From: Microvirga ossetica
GTDB taxonomy: Bacteria > Pseudomonadota > Alphaproteobacteria > Rhizobiales > Beijerinckiaceae
Assembly: GCF_002741015.1 (NCBI RefSeq)
Contig: NZ_CP016616.1
Span: 4,249,501-4,313,500, forward strand
Direction of reading: 5' to 3'
DNA: 64,000 bases
Positions within the stretch are counted from its first letter, which is position 1; each line of letters starts with the position of its first letter. Below, one piece after another: positions 55,630 to 64,000 of this stretch. The notes under the pieces are model-generated. The model searched no databases. It had not been told where the DNA came from and saw nothing but the letters and a program-made list of their open reading frames with translations. The translations under genes were made by a program, and so were the position numbers.

Positions 55630-55942
55630 GATCCGCCCTCGTGACGCAACTGTGATGGTTGAGGCCGCCTCATTGCGTGAAAAGCAAGGTGAATGCGTGG
55701 CCTCAGCCGGTGCGGATCGCCTGTCAGGTTTTCCGCACGGTAATCTGTCATTTACCAAGCAAGTCTAGCGGCCGATCTGAAACAAGGAAACCCGATGTCC
55801 CCTGTCATTTATGAACGTCGTTAACGGCTTAGTAACCTGCTGTACCGGGGAAATTGCGGCGAAAAAACGGCAGGCTCCGCGCTCGTCTCTCGTCTTCCGG
55901 CGCGGTCTGTCTTAAGTATGCGCCCACAAGCAGAGGTCCGCA
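55630..55942. promoter_or_regulatory. Divergent region GPR-like / ferredoxin
   Basis: 313 nt with no convincing gene. It holds the leaders of both genes. TTAA-CGGCTTA-GTAAC at 55821-55836 matches 8 of 9 bases of the CtrA consensus TTAA-N7-TTAAC, a candidate cell-cycle regulatory box. AT content is raised around 55790-55850. Confidence 0.5.
55821..55836 (+). promoter_or_regulatory. Candidate CtrA-binding box
   Basis: TTAA, seven bases, GTAAC. One mismatch to the CtrA full site. It lies 192 nt upstream of the GPR-like start and 107 nt upstream of the ferredoxin. Such boxes arise by chance, so this is tentative. Confidence 0.35.
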
Positions 55943-56263
55943 ATGATCAATATTACGTTCATCGATGCCGAAGGAACGGCCCGAACCGTCGAGGCGGAGG
56001 AGGGCGCGACGGTGATGGAAACCGCCATCCGCAACGGTGTCCCGGGCATCGAGGCCGAATGCGGCGGAGCCTGCTCCTGCGCCACCTGTCACGTCTATGT
56101 CGCCGAGGAATGGGAAGCGGTGACGGGCCAGCCTCAGCCGATGGAGGAGGACATGCTCGACTTCGCCTTCGACGTGCGCCCCAATTCGCGGCTGTCATGC
56201 CAGATCCGCGTCCGGCCCGAGCTCGACGGTCTCGTCGTCCACACCCCCACCCGTCAAGGATAA
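55943..56263 (+). CDS. Adrenodoxin-type [2Fe-2S] ferredoxin
   Basis: 106 residues. Cys40, Cys46, Cys49 and Cys86 follow the C-x5-C-x2-C-x36-C spacing of vertebrate/bacterial adrenodoxin types, in AECGGACSCATCHVYV and SRLSCQIRV; an extra Cys44 lies inside the loop. Cytoplasmic electron carrier for cytochrome P450 or Fe-S biosynthesis. The partner is not in the window. GCAGAGG upstream of the ATG. Confidence 0.93.
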   Translation: MINITFIDAEGTARTVEAEEGATVMETAIRNGVPGIEAECGGACSCATCHVYVAEEWEAVTGQPQPMEEDMLDFAFDVRPNSRLSCQIRVRPELDGLVVHTPTRQG

Positions 56264-56365
56264 GGCTTCCGCCACGTAGCGGAGGGTGCTTATGCTGGTA
56301 CGCGGGATGATAGGCGGCGAACGGGATCCACTTCGCCGAAAAATGCTCTGTGTGGAGAAAAGCTC

Positions 56366-56791
56366 ATGTTCAAGACGATCCTGGTTCCTGTCGATCTCGG
56401 TGAAGTCGAGACGGCAAAGCCCGCCATCGACAAAGCCGTCGAGCTTGCCAAGGCCTCGAGCGGATCGCTGCGTCTGGTCTATGTGCGCGCCATCGTGCCC
56501 GTGACCTATATGGAATTCATGCCGCCGACCTTCGACGAGGAGCAGCAGGGTGAGGCTGATGCCAAGCTGGCCAAACTGGCGGCGGGCGTCGGCCTGTCGT
56601 CCGATCGGGTCTCCGCGGTGGTCCGCCTCGGCTCCGTTTACGCCGAAGTGCTGGACGAGGCGGAGAAGACCGGAACGGACCTCATCGTCATCGGCTCCCA
56701 CCGGCCGACCATGGCAACCTACCTGCTCGGCTCCAACGCCGCGACCGTGGTGCGCCACGCCAAGTGCTCGGTGCTGGTGGTAAGGGCTTAA
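56366..56791 (+). CDS. Universal stress protein UspA-type, single domain
   Basis: 141 residues. Starts MFKTILVPVDLGEVETAKPAID and ends with the ATP-binding pattern LIVIGSHRPTMATYLLGSNAATVVRHAKCSVLVVRA (G-x2-x9-GS). GGAG 10 nt before ATG. ATP-binding Usp; role in stress. Not paired with the 22960 gene, which is a two-domain type. Confidence 0.9.
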   Translation: MFKTILVPVDLGEVETAKPAIDKAVELAKASSGSLRLVYVRAIVPVTYMEFMPPTFDEEQQGEADAKLAKLAAGVGLSSDRVSAVVRLGSVYAEVLDEAEKTGTDLIVIGSHRPTMATYLLGSNAATVVRHAKCSVLVVRA

Positions 56792-56807
56792 GCTTCATGA
56801 TCTGCAC

Positions 56808-56836
56808 GTCATCACCAGCACAAGGCCGGTGATGAC
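56808..56836. repeat. GTCATCACC palindrome between usp and membrane protein
   Basis: GTCATCACC (56808-56816) and GGTGATGAC (56828-56836), 11-nt loop, in the 68-nt gap between convergent genes. The sequence AGCACAAGGCC in the loop is reminiscent of the copy near 50571. Confidence 0.65.
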
Positions 56837-56859
56837 ATAGGTTACAGGAGGCTCGCTCC

Positions 56860-57432
56860 TTAACCCGCCTTCGGCAGCATTTCCTCGGGCAGGGCCCCGC
56901 ACCGGAAGGGGCGCGGCTTGTTGAGCCGGATCATCGGCTCGATCTGCCACACGCCCACGACGCCGAGGAGCGCTCCGATCAGCGCGACGCCTGTCGCCCC
57001 CATCTGCAACGCCTGCCAGATCAGATAGACCATGACGAGCAGCGATGCGATTGCAAGTGCCGAGGTCGGGAGCCACAGGCCCAAGGGCTTGCCGGCCACA
57101 AGCCTCGCCTGCGGGTTGGCACGGACGATGGCGTCGCACAGGGCCTGAACGAAGGCCCGGTATTCCTGCGTCAGCTCCTGGGCCTCGACGAGGCTCTTCC
57201 AGTTGAGCGAGCTGAAGGTGAAGGACTTGCCGTCCTTCATGATCACCTTGGTGCGAAAGGCCCTTTGCGCCAGCCGGCCCGGCTCGTAGGTCATGCGCAC
57301 CGTATCCACGGCACCGAGCAGGACCTCATGCACCTTGCGACCGGAATCGACGGTGAGCTTGTCGCCCCCTTTGAGAGTGAAGGAGATCGGCCCGCCGAAG
57401 GGCTTGGGGCTGTGGGTGTAGGTCTGTGCCAT
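56860..57432 (-). CDS. Hypothetical membrane protein
   Basis: 190 residues, family not recognised. The first 120 residues look cytoplasmic (FTLKGGDKLTVDSGRKVHEV, TYEPGRLAQRAFRTKVIMKDGK), followed by two helices (LWLPTSALAIASLLVMVYLIW and ATGVALIGALLGVVGVWQI) and a short tail. It begins 45 nt after the VWA gene stop on the same strand and may be co-transcribed. No function assigned. Confidence 0.7.
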   Translation of the reverse strand: MAQTYTHSPKPFGGPISFTLKGGDKLTVDSGRKVHEVLLGAVDTVRMTYEPGRLAQRAFRTKVIMKDGKSFTFSSLNWKSLVEAQELTQEYRAFVQALCDAIVRANPQARLVAGKPLGLWLPTSALAIASLLVMVYLIWQALQMGATGVALIGALLGVVGVWQIEPMIRLNKPRPFRCGALPEEMLPKAG

Positions 57433-57477
57433 GGGGGCTTCTTATCCCGGCACCGTCCGCTCGGCAAACGGTGCTGT

Positions 57478-58653
57478 CTAGCGCACCAGTTCGCGCATCG
57501 CGTGGTCGATGCCTTCGAGATTGAGCGGGTACATGCGATCCCCGAACGCTTGCCGGATCAGGGCGATGGACTGGGTGTAGCCCCAATGCGGCTGCGGCAC
57601 CGGGTTGAGCCACACGGCCCTGGGAAAATGATCGAGGATGCGCCGGAGCCAGGCTTGGCCGGGCTCCTCGTTCCAGTGCTCCACCGAGCCGCCGGGATGG
57701 GTGACTTCGTAAGGGCTCATGGATGCATCGCCCACGAAGACCACGCGATAATCCGACGGATAGGTGCGGATCACGTCGAGGGTCGGGATCGTCTCGTCGA
57801 AGCGGCGGCGGTTCTCCTTCCAGAGATTCTCGTAGACGCAGTTGTGGAAGTAGAAATGCTCGAAATGCTTGAACTCGAGCCGCGCTGCCGAGAACAGCTC
57901 CTCCGCGATCTCGATATGCCAGTCCATGGAGCCGCCTACATCGAGGAAGAGGAGCACCTTCACCGCGTTGCGGCGCTCCGGCCGCAGACGCACGTCGAGA
58001 TAGCCCTTGTGTGCGGTCTCGTGGATCGTCTCGTCGAGGTCGAGTTCCTCCGCCGAGCCGGTGCGGGCGAAGCGGCGTAGCCGCCGCAGCGCAATGCGCA
58101 TGTTGCGCACGCCGAGCTCGACGCTGTCGTCGAAATCCATGAACTCGCGCTTGTCCCACACCTTCACGGCGCGGAAGTTGCGGTTCTTGTCCTGGCCGAT
58201 GCGGATGCCTTCCGGGTTGTAGCCGTAGGCGCCATAGGGCGAGGTGCCGGCCGTACCGATCCATTTGTTGCCGCCCTGGTGGCGGCCCTTCTGCTCCTCG
58301 AGGCGCTTCTTCAGGTTCTCCCAGAGCTTTTCCCAGCCCATGGCCTCGATCTGCTTCTTCTCCTCGTCGGTGAGATAGCGCTCGGCGAGCTTGCGCAGCC
58401 ATTCCTCGGGAATGCCGGTCTCGTCGACCGCCCGGCCCATGCTCTCGATGCCCTTGAACACATGGGCGAAAACCTGGTCGAATTTGTCGAAATGGCGCTC
58501 GTCCTTCACCAGGCAGGTGCGGGAGAGATAGTAGAACTCCTCGACGCTCTTGTCGGCGAGATCCCGGTCGAGAGCCTCCAGCAGGGACAGGTACTCCCGG
58601 AAGGAGACCGGCACCTTGGCTGCGCGCAGCTCTGTGAAGAAGGTCAGGAACAT
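57478..58653 (-). CDS. VWA/CoxE-like protein
   Basis: 391 residues. N-terminal helical region (FLTFFTELRAAKVPVSFREYLSLLEAL) is the DUF58/CoxE opening; C-terminal VWA region around LFLDVGGSMDWHIEIAEEL has an altered metal site (DVGGS instead of DxSxS, at 238-242), VFVGDASMSPYEV later, and LDHFPRAVWLNPVPQPHWGYTQS near the end. CoxE/VWA proteins act with MoxR ATPases in metalloenzyme maturation or stress; a MoxR gene is at 62193-63041 on the opposite strand. Function otherwise unknown. Confidence 0.85.
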   Translation of the reverse strand: MFLTFFTELRAAKVPVSFREYLSLLEALDRDLADKSVEEFYYLSRTCLVKDERHFDKFDQVFAHVFKGIESMGRAVDETGIPEEWLRKLAERYLTDEEKKQIEAMGWEKLWENLKKRLEEQKGRHQGGNKWIGTAGTSPYGAYGYNPEGIRIGQDKNRNFRAVKVWDKREFMDFDDSVELGVRNMRIALRRLRRFARTGSAEELDLDETIHETAHKGYLDVRLRPERRNAVKVLLFLDVGGSMDWHIEIAEELFSAARLEFKHFEHFYFHNCVYENLWKENRRRFDETIPTLDVIRTYPSDYRVVFVGDASMSPYEVTHPGGSVEHWNEEPGQAWLRRILDHFPRAVWLNPVPQPHWGYTQSIALIRQAFGDRMYPLNLEGIDHAMRELVR

Positions 58654-58703
58654 CGCGCCAGTGTCTGTTACGCGGTGAGAAGGTCAAGAGGCGAGGGCAG
58701 AGG

Positions 58704-60551
58704 TCAGGTATCGACCTGCGTCGCCTGCTCCGCCACCGCTGACGGGGACGACTTGCCGACGCGCCGGCGCGCCTGGAACACGGCCCGATCCGGATTGCGC
58801 TTCGGATTCTTTTTCCGGAGGATTTCCCTGAACTCGTCGCGGCGCTCGTGGATCGACGCGATCACGAGCCCCATCGGGACTCCGATATCGCTCAGGACCG
58901 CTTCGCTCAGCTGGAGGGAGGCCTCGATGGTTTCCGGCACCGCATCGTCCACGCCAAGCTCATAGAGCTGCGTGGCGTGACGCGCGTCGCGGGCTCGGGC
59001 GACGATGGTGATGTCGGAGCATTCCTGGCGCGCTGCAGACACGACGGCCTCGATGGAGTTGAGGGTGTCCAAGGTGATCACGAGAGCAAGCGCCCGGTCG
59101 ATGCCGCAGGCGCGCAGGAACTCGGGGTAGGACCCATCGCCGTAATAGACCGGCTTTCCAGCCTTTCGCTCCGACGCGACGCGGGCAGGGTCCAGATCGA
59201 TGGCGAGATAGGGCACCTTGTGGCGGTCCAGCATCTCGCCGACGAGCTGCCCGACGCGCCCGTAGCCGGCAATGATCACACGTCCGACCTCGTCAGTAGG
59301 TGGAGCGACGGTGACCAGAGGATCGAGCGGGCGGCGCACTTCGAGCTTGCGGCTCAGGCGCTGCCCCAGGCGAGCCAGGAGCGGGATCGCGACCATCGTG
59401 AGGGTCGTCACGAGAAGGAGGTTCTGGCCGATCCCGCCCGGCACGAGGCCGGCAATCATCGCCGCGCCCAGGATCACAAGGGCGAACTCGCCGCCGGGGC
59501 CTAAGAGAAGCCCCGTTTCCGCCGCCTCTGCCGTGCTGAGCCCGAAGTGACGTCCAATGGCGACGATGGTCATTCCCTTGATGATCACGACCGTGGCGGC
59601 GAGCGAAAGGATGAGCAGCGGCGCCTCGAGGAAGCGGAACAGGTCGAGGCTCATGCCGACCGAAACGAAGAAAACCCCGAGAAGCAGACCCTTGAAGGGC
59701 TGAATGGTCACGTCGACGGCGCGCCGGTATTCCGTCTCGGACAGGAGGATGCCGGCGATGAAGGCGCCAAGCGCCATCGACAATCCGCTGACGGCGGCGA
59801 TCAGGCTGGTCACCATCACGACGAGCAGGCAGGCCGCCATGAAAAGCTCTGGGCTCTTCGGCGTCGAAACGAGTTGGAAGAAGGGCCTGAGGATGATGCG
59901 ACCGAGGCCGACGATCAGAACCAGCGCAACGACCGCCTGCAGGAGCAGCAAGGCGAAGGACGACAGCGTCACCTCGGGCTTGCCAGTGTCGAGCACGGCG
60001 ATGGCGAACAGGATCGGCGCTACGAGGAGGTCCTGGAACAAAAGGGCCGAGAAGCCGGCGCGTCCCGCCGCCGTATTCAGGCGCTTCTGCTCAGCCAGAA
60101 CCGGGATCACGATGGCCGTCGACGACAAGGCCAGGGCCAGGCCGACGACCGTTGCCGCGGTGATCGTGTCGACCGTTCTGAATGCGTAGAAGGCCAGGCC
60201 GAGGATCAATGCGCCCAGAAAGACCTGGAGGGAGCCGAACCCGAAGACGAGGCGCCGCAAGGTGCGCAGGCGCTGCCAGGACAGTTCGATGCCGATGGTG
60301 AACAACAGGAAGACCACGCCGAACTCGGCGAGGCGCGAGGTTCCCTCCGGATTGGTGAAGGTGACCCAGTTCACCCAGGGATAGGCCGGAACCAAGCGCC
60401 CAAGCCCGTAGGGTCCCAGCAACGCGCCTGCCGCCAGAAACCCCAGGACCGGGCTGATCTTGAGCCGGTGGAACAGAGGGACGACGATGCCTGCCGTTGC
60501 CAGAAAAAGAATGGGTTCCTGATAGGACTGCAGGTCTATCGCAGCGGCCAT
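58704..60551 (-). CDS. CPA2-family cation/proton antiporter with RCK domain (KefB-like)
   Basis: 615 residues. Twelve or so helices in the first 390 residues (ISPVLGFLAAGALLGPYGLG, FGVVFLLFTIGIELSW, LALALSSTAIVIPVLAEQKRL, ALLFQDLLVAPIL) then an RCK/TrkA-N domain (GRVIIAGYGRVGQLVGEMLDRHKVPYLAIDLDP; ADGDGSYPEFL-type contacts). Exports K+ or Na+ for H+ under control of nucleotide or glutathione ligands. The GGAAGGAAG before ATG 60551 is a strong ribosome site. Confidence 0.92.
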   Translation of the reverse strand: MAAAIDLQSYQEPILFLATAGIVVPLFHRLKISPVLGFLAAGALLGPYGLGRLVPAYPWVNWVTFTNPEGTSRLAEFGVVFLLFTIGIELSWQRLRTLRRLVFGFGSLQVFLGALILGLAFYAFRTVDTITAATVVGLALALSSTAIVIPVLAEQKRLNTAAGRAGFSALLFQDLLVAPILFAIAVLDTGKPEVTLSSFALLLLQAVVALVLIVGLGRIILRPFFQLVSTPKSPELFMAACLLVVMVTSLIAAVSGLSMALGAFIAGILLSETEYRRAVDVTIQPFKGLLLGVFFVSVGMSLDLFRFLEAPLLILSLAATVVIIKGMTIVAIGRHFGLSTAEAAETGLLLGPGGEFALVILGAAMIAGLVPGGIGQNLLLVTTLTMVAIPLLARLGQRLSRKLEVRRPLDPLVTVAPPTDEVGRVIIAGYGRVGQLVGEMLDRHKVPYLAIDLDPARVASERKAGKPVYYGDGSYPEFLRACGIDRALALVITLDTLNSIEAVVSAARQECSDITIVARARDARHATQLYELGVDDAVPETIEASLQLSEAVLSDIGVPMGLVIASIHERRDEFREILRKKNPKRNPDRAVFQARRRVGKSSPSAVAEQATQVDT

Positions 60552-60678
60552 TGCTTCCTTCCGGTTGAATTCATTGTGGTTCTACCGGCAAGGGGTGCGC
60601 AAGGGGTTAATGCCCACCGAGGTGGAATGACGGGCGCGACATGAACGCATGGGTTATCAATGCGACACCCCCATGCGC

Positions 60679-60776
60679 GTCATCCCGGACGGTGAAGCCG
60701 ATCCGGGATCGTTATCGGGATAAGGCGCCATTCTCGTCTTGCGATCCCGGGTTCAGCTGCGCAGCCCCGGGATGAC
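60679..60776. repeat. GTCATCCCGG / CCGGGATGAC palindromic repeat
   Basis: Starts GTCATCCCGGACGG and ends CCCCGGGATGAC, with internal GATCCGGGATCG and GCGATCCCGGG. It fills the gap between the antiporter start and the PLP enzyme stop. Same family as copies near 50669-50760. Confidence 0.72.
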
Positions 60777-60788
60777 GAGACTTGCGGC

Positions 60789-62075
60789 TCAATCCAACGT
60801 CGCCAGCGCCTGCGCCAGATCGGCAACCAGATCGTCCGGGTGCTCGATGCCGATGGAGACGCGGATGGTGGCGTCGGAGACGCCGAGGCGATCTCGCGTT
60901 GCCTTTGGCACGCCGGAATGGGTCGTGGAGGCCGGATGCGAGATCAGCGACTCGGTCCCGCCCAAGCTCACCGCCAGCTTGAAGACCTGGAGCGCGTTGA
61001 GCACCCGGAAGGCTTCCGCCTCTCCGCCCTTCACGTCGAAGGAGAAGGTCGAGCCGGGAGCGCTGCTCTGGGATTCGTAGACCTCCTTCGCCCGGGAGCC
61101 CTCCGGCAGATAGGCGAGATGGTGGACCTTCGCCACGCTCGGGTGCTCGTGCAGGAAAGCTGCCACGATCTCCCCATTGCGGTTCGCCGCGTTCATGCGA
61201 AGCGCCAGGGTCTCGAGCGAGCGCCCGAGCATCCAGCAGGAATGCGGGTCGAGCTGCGTGCCGATGGCCGAACGCAGCAGGCGCACGGTCTTCATCAGTT
61301 CCTTGGAGCCGAGCGCAGCGCCGGCGATCAGGTCGGAATGGCCGCCGACATATTTCGTCAGCGAATAGATCGAGATGTCGGCGCCGTCGTTGAGCGGCTT
61401 CTGAAAGATGGGGCCGAGCAGAGTGTTGTCGCAGACGACGACCGGGCGGTGGCCCTGGGCTGCGCCGATCTCATCCGCGATGGTCTTGATGAGAGCGATG
61501 TCCACCAGGGTGTTGAGGGGATTGGAGGGCGTCTCGATCATGATCACCGAGACGCGGCCCTTGCCCATCGCCTCCTTCGCGGCTGCCCGGATGCCCGCCG
61601 CATCCACGCCGTCGCCGAAACCGACGGCTCCGATGTTCATGTTGGCGAGCGTCTTGGCGATCAGGGTCTCGGTGCCGCCATAGAGCGGCTGCGAGTGCAG
61701 GATCGCGTCGCCGGGCCTGGCGAACGCCAGGATCGTCGTCGAGATGGCGGACATGCCGGAGGAGAACAGGAGGCCCGCCTCCGCCTCCTCGAAGATGGCG
61801 AGCCGATCCTCGACGATCTCGGAATTGGGGTGGTTGAAGCGGGAATAGACGAGACCCGCGGCCTCTCCCTTGGGCGGTTCCCGGCGGCCGGCCACGTAGT
61901 CGAAGAATTCCTTGCCGTGCTCGGCGCTGTTGAACACGAAGGTCGAAGTGAGGAAGACCGGCGGCTTCACCGCGCCTTCCGACAGGGTCGGGTCGTAGCC
62001 GTAGCCCAGCATCAGGGTTTCGGGCTTCAGCTTGTGATTGCCGATTCGGTCCTTGTGGTAGCGATTGTAAGCCAT
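60789..62075 (-). CDS. Cystathionine gamma-synthase-family PLP enzyme
   Basis: 428 residues (ATG 62075, GGGAG 8-10 nt upstream; an ATG at 62081 is less well placed). Signatures: [15 protein letters not shown] (substrate loop), [42 protein letters not shown] lysine in [13 protein letters not shown], and [17 protein letters not shown]. The group includes methionine gamma-lyase, O-acetylhomoserine sulfhydrylase and cystathionine synthase; specific reaction not resolvable. No Met-cycle neighbours. Confidence 0.88.
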   Translation of the reverse strand: MAYNRYHKDRIGNHKLKPETLMLGYGYDPTLSEGAVKPPVFLTSTFVFNSAEHGKEFFDYVAGRREPPKGEAAGLVYSRFNHPNSEIVEDRLAIFEEAEAGLLFSSGMSAISTTILAFARPGDAILHSQPLYGGTETLIAKTLANMNIGAVGFGDGVDAAGIRAAAKEAMGKGRVSVIMIETPSNPLNTLVDIALIKTIADEIGAAQGHRPVVVCDNTLLGPIFQKPLNDGADISIYSLTKYVGGHSDLIAGAALGSKELMKTVRLLRSAIGTQLDPHSCWMLGRSLETLALRMNAANRNGEIVAAFLHEHPSVAKVHHLAYLPEGSRAKEVYESQSSAPGSTFSFDVKGGEAEAFRVLNALQVFKLAVSLGGTESLISHPASTTHSGVPKATRDRLGVSDATIRVSIGIEHPDDLVADLAQALATLD

Positions 62076-62192
62076 AGCCATCTCTCCCGTTTTGTTTGTT
62101 GTCGTCTTATGTCCTGGGCTTACCCTATGAAGGCGATTGCCGAAAGGCGACCGCAGGAATTAGGGTCGGGATGAATGCGAGGAAGGGTGGGA

Positions 62193-63041
62193 ATGGCGCG
62201 GTTTGCCGGAACTGAATCCTATGTGGCCACCGAGGACCTGACGGTTGCCGTCAATGCCGCCGTCACCCTGGAGCGTCCGCTCCTGGTGAAGGGCGAGCCC
62301 GGGACGGGCAAATCGGTTCTGGCGGAGGAGATCGCCAGGAGCCTGAACGCTCCGCTGATCACCTGGCACATCAAATCCACCACTAAGGCCCAGCAGGGGC
62401 TCTACGAATACGATGCGGTCTCGCGCCTGCGCGACAGCCAGCTCGGCGACAGCCGTGTGTCCGACATCCGCAACTATATCAAACGCGGCAAGCTGTGGGA
62501 TGCCTTCGCCGCCGAGGTGCGGCCGGTGCTGCTGATCGACGAGATCGACAAGGCCGATATCGAGTTCCCGAACGATCTCCTGCTCGAACTCGACCGCATG
62601 GAATTCTTCGTCTACGAAACCGGCGAGACGATCCGCGCGACCCGACGTCCCATCGTCGTCATCACCTCCAACAACGAGAAGGAGCTGCCGGACGCCTTCC
62701 TTCGCCGCTGCTTCTTCCACTACATCAAGTTTCCGGACGCTCAGACCATGGCCCGGATCGTCGAAGTCCACTATCCCGGCATCAAGCATCGGCTGGTCGA
62801 GGAGGCCCTCAAGATCTTCTTCGACGTGCGCGAGGTGCCTGGCCTGCGCAAGAAGCCCTCCACCTCTGAGCTGCTCGACTGGCTCAAGCTCCTGCTGTCC
62901 GAGGATATCGGTCCGGAGAAGCTGCGCGAGCGCGACACCCGCAAGCTCATCCCGCCGCTGCACGGGGCGCTGTTGAAGAACGAGCAGGATGTGAGCCTCT
63001 TCGAGAAGCTGGCCTTCATCGCCAGACGGGAAGGGCGCTGA
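62193..63041 (+). CDS. MoxR-family AAA ATPase
   Basis: 282 residues. Walker A VKGEPGTGKSVLAEE (34-41), Walker B VLLIDEIDKADIEFPNDLLLEL, sensor 1 RPIVVITSNNEKELPDAFLRRC with the arginine finger, and C-terminal helical lid KKPSTSELLDWLKLLLSEDI. The GGAAGGG upstream of ATG 62193 fixes the start; ATG 62175 also is in frame. Likely partner of the VWA protein at 57478-58653. Overlaps sixA by 3 nt (TGATG). Confidence 0.92.
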   Translation: MARFAGTESYVATEDLTVAVNAAVTLERPLLVKGEPGTGKSVLAEEIARSLNAPLITWHIKSTTKAQQGLYEYDAVSRLRDSQLGDSRVSDIRNYIKRGKLWDAFAAEVRPVLLIDEIDKADIEFPNDLLLELDRMEFFVYETGETIRATRRPIVVITSNNEKELPDAFLRRCFFHYIKFPDAQTMARIVEVHYPGIKHRLVEEALKIFFDVREVPGLRKKPSTSELLDWLKLLLSEDIGPEKLRERDTRKLIPPLHGALLKNEQDVSLFEKLAFIARREGR

Positions 63042-63565
63042 TGCTCCGCCTCTTGCTCCTCCGCCACGCCAAGGCCGCCTGGCCCGGCGGCGTGCTCGAT
63101 CTCGACCGGCCCCTCGCCAAGCGCGGGCAGGAGGCATCCCTCGTCATGGCCGACTACCTGAAGAGGGAACGGCTCCTGCCCAATCTCGTCATCGTCTCGC
63201 CGGCGCGGCGGACGCACGAGACCTGGGAGCGCGTGCAGCCGATCGTCGGCGAGATCGCGATGCGCACCGACGGGCGGATCTACGAAGCGCCGGTCGGCCG
63301 GCTTCTGGAGGTCGTGCGCGAGGCGAAGCCAGGGATCCGAACCCTGATGATGATCGGCCACAATCCCGGCTTTGAGGAACTGGCACGGCTTCTCATCGGC
63401 GAGGGCGACATGGACGGGATCCTGCGCCTCGGCCAGAAATATCCGACCGCCGGCCTCGCCGTCATCGATTTTGCCCTGGAGGACTGGGCCGATGTCGCGC
63501 ACAAGTCCGGACGGCTCGAGCGTTTCGTGACGCCGAAATCGCTGGGCAATGGCGAGGACGATTAG
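63041..63565 (+). CDS. sixA: SixA-type phosphohistidine phosphatase
   Basis: 174 residues. RHG-motif start LLLLRHAKAAWPGG (His9-like nucleophile position), VSPARRTHETWERV, and the second histidine in LMMIGHNPGFEELARLL. Dephosphorylates phosphohistidines, e.g. in phosphorelay proteins. ATG overlaps the MoxR TGA, indicating coupled translation; function of the coupling unknown. Confidence 0.88.
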   Translation: MLRLLLLRHAKAAWPGGVLDLDRPLAKRGQEASLVMADYLKRERLLPNLVIVSPARRTHETWERVQPIVGEIAMRTDGRIYEAPVGRLLEVVREAKPGIRTLMMIGHNPGFEELARLLIGEGDMDGILRLGQKYPTAGLAVIDFALEDWADVAHKSGRLERFVTPKSLGNGEDD

Positions 63566-63570
63566 GCGCT

Positions 63571-64000
63571 TCAAAATTCGAGAAAGAGCAGTTCCTCGTC
63601 GTAGAAGGCGTCGCCCACCCGGATCGCCTTGCGCTCGATGCCGTAGGGGTTGAAGCCGAGGCCGTGATAGGTGCGCCGGGCGCCCTCGTTCGTGAGAGTG
63701 ACGGCCGCTTCGAGCACGATCACGTGCCGGGCGGCATGATCGATCACCTGCCGGACGAGAGCTTGCCCGACCTTCTGCCCGCGCCATTCCGGCTTCACAT
63801 AGACGCCCCACATCACGCCCTTGTGGCGGGCTTTCATGCGGTCATGAACGGCGAACCCCGCCACGCCGACAAGGACCCCATCGGCGAAGGCGCCGAAGAT
63901 GGCGTTCGGTCCGGAGGAGGGGATCCGGGCGCTGACCGTCTCGATCGACAGCGAAACCTCTTCCTCATAGCTGGAAGCGAAGGCCTCGGGGCTGTTCTCG
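63571..64000 (-). CDS. GNAT-family acetyltransferase (5' end outside window)
   Basis: The visible 142 codons run open to the right edge; the true start is beyond 64000. The N-terminal part visible reads ENSPEAFASSYEEEVSLS, then the acetyl-CoA region KGVMWGVYVKPEWRGQKVGQALV (the R/Q-x-x-G-x-G/A loop as RGQKVGQA) and C-terminal NEGARRTYHGLGFNPYG. Transfers an acetyl group to an unknown amine. Converges on sixA with a 5-nt gap. Confidence 0.85.
   Translation of the reverse strand, partial: ENSPEAFASSYEEEVSLSIETVSARIPSSGPNAIFGAFADGVLVGVAGFAVHDRMKARHKGVMWGVYVKPEWRGQKVGQALVRQVIDHAARHVIVLEAAVTLTNEGARRTYHGLGFNPYGIERKAIRVGDAFYDEELLFLEF

Overview
The window is GC-rich chromosomal DNA, almost certainly from a Hyphomicrobiales (Rhizobiales) alphaproteobacterium of the Microvirga / Methylobacterium / Bosea type. 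I infer this from codon usage, a giant apolipoprotein-like coiled-coil protein resembling the growth pole ring protein of polar-growing Rhizobiales, RIME-like mosaic palindromes, and the gene families present. No rRNA, tRNA or CRISPR array was seen. The only mobile element recognised is one IS630-type insertion sequence.

Layout. 1-4105 (minus): livKHMGF, a branched-chain-amino-acid-type ABC importer. 4106-12369 (plus): an aerobic CoA-dependent aromatic pathway, best matched to 2-aminobenzoate (anthranilate) or salicylate: aryl-CoA ligase, two-domain flavin monooxygenase/old-yellow-enzyme, SDR, MarR regulator, enoyl-CoA hydratase, acyl-CoA dehydrogenase and a RidA-like protein. A near-identical 22-bp palindrome lies in the livK/ligase divergent region and just before the monooxygenase, so importer and pathway look like one MarR regulon. 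12528-14009: a tandem-PAS diguanylate cyclase. 14022-19387 (minus): a Gre-like factor and a second complete Liv-type importer. 19496-25529: EamA permease, thioesterase, an IS630 element sitting in the shared stop codons of two convergent genes, SMP-30 lactonase, universal stress protein, PPK2 and a GST-like protein. 25532-27106: a LigD with PE and POL domains but no ligase domain. 27206-32600: an oligopeptide ABC importer (oppA-B-C-DF). 32772-36616: purine catabolism (PuuD with cytochrome c tail, HbpS/GlcG-like protein, HIU hydrolase, allantoinase-OHCU decarboxylase fusion), which together convert urate to allantoate. 36693-39074: Kbp, rhodanese, cytochrome c' and a diheme cytochrome c. 39274-45165: cupin regulator with EamA permease, small membrane protein, LpxH-like phosphoesterase with glycosyltransferase, a conserved unknown and an MFS permease. 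45242-50529: Ala-Glu-type epimerase, divergent from an mlaE-mlaF-mlaD-lipoprotein lipid-transport operon. 50842-55629: the GPR-like giant. 55943-64000: ferredoxin, Usp, unknown membrane protein, VWA/CoxE protein, KefB-type antiporter, PLP gamma-family enzyme, MoxR ATPase with SixA, and a partial GNAT.

The observations I would follow first are the palindrome-defined regulon, the ligase-less LigD, the GPR-like protein with a CtrA-like box upstream, the IS630 insertion that regenerates both stop codons, the 80-residue repeat in MlaD, and the perfect 26-bp-arm hairpin that supplies the ends of two convergent genes. I did not find a clearly new multi-gene system. The closest is the MarR/Liv/aryl-CoA cluster with its unassigned RidA-like protein.
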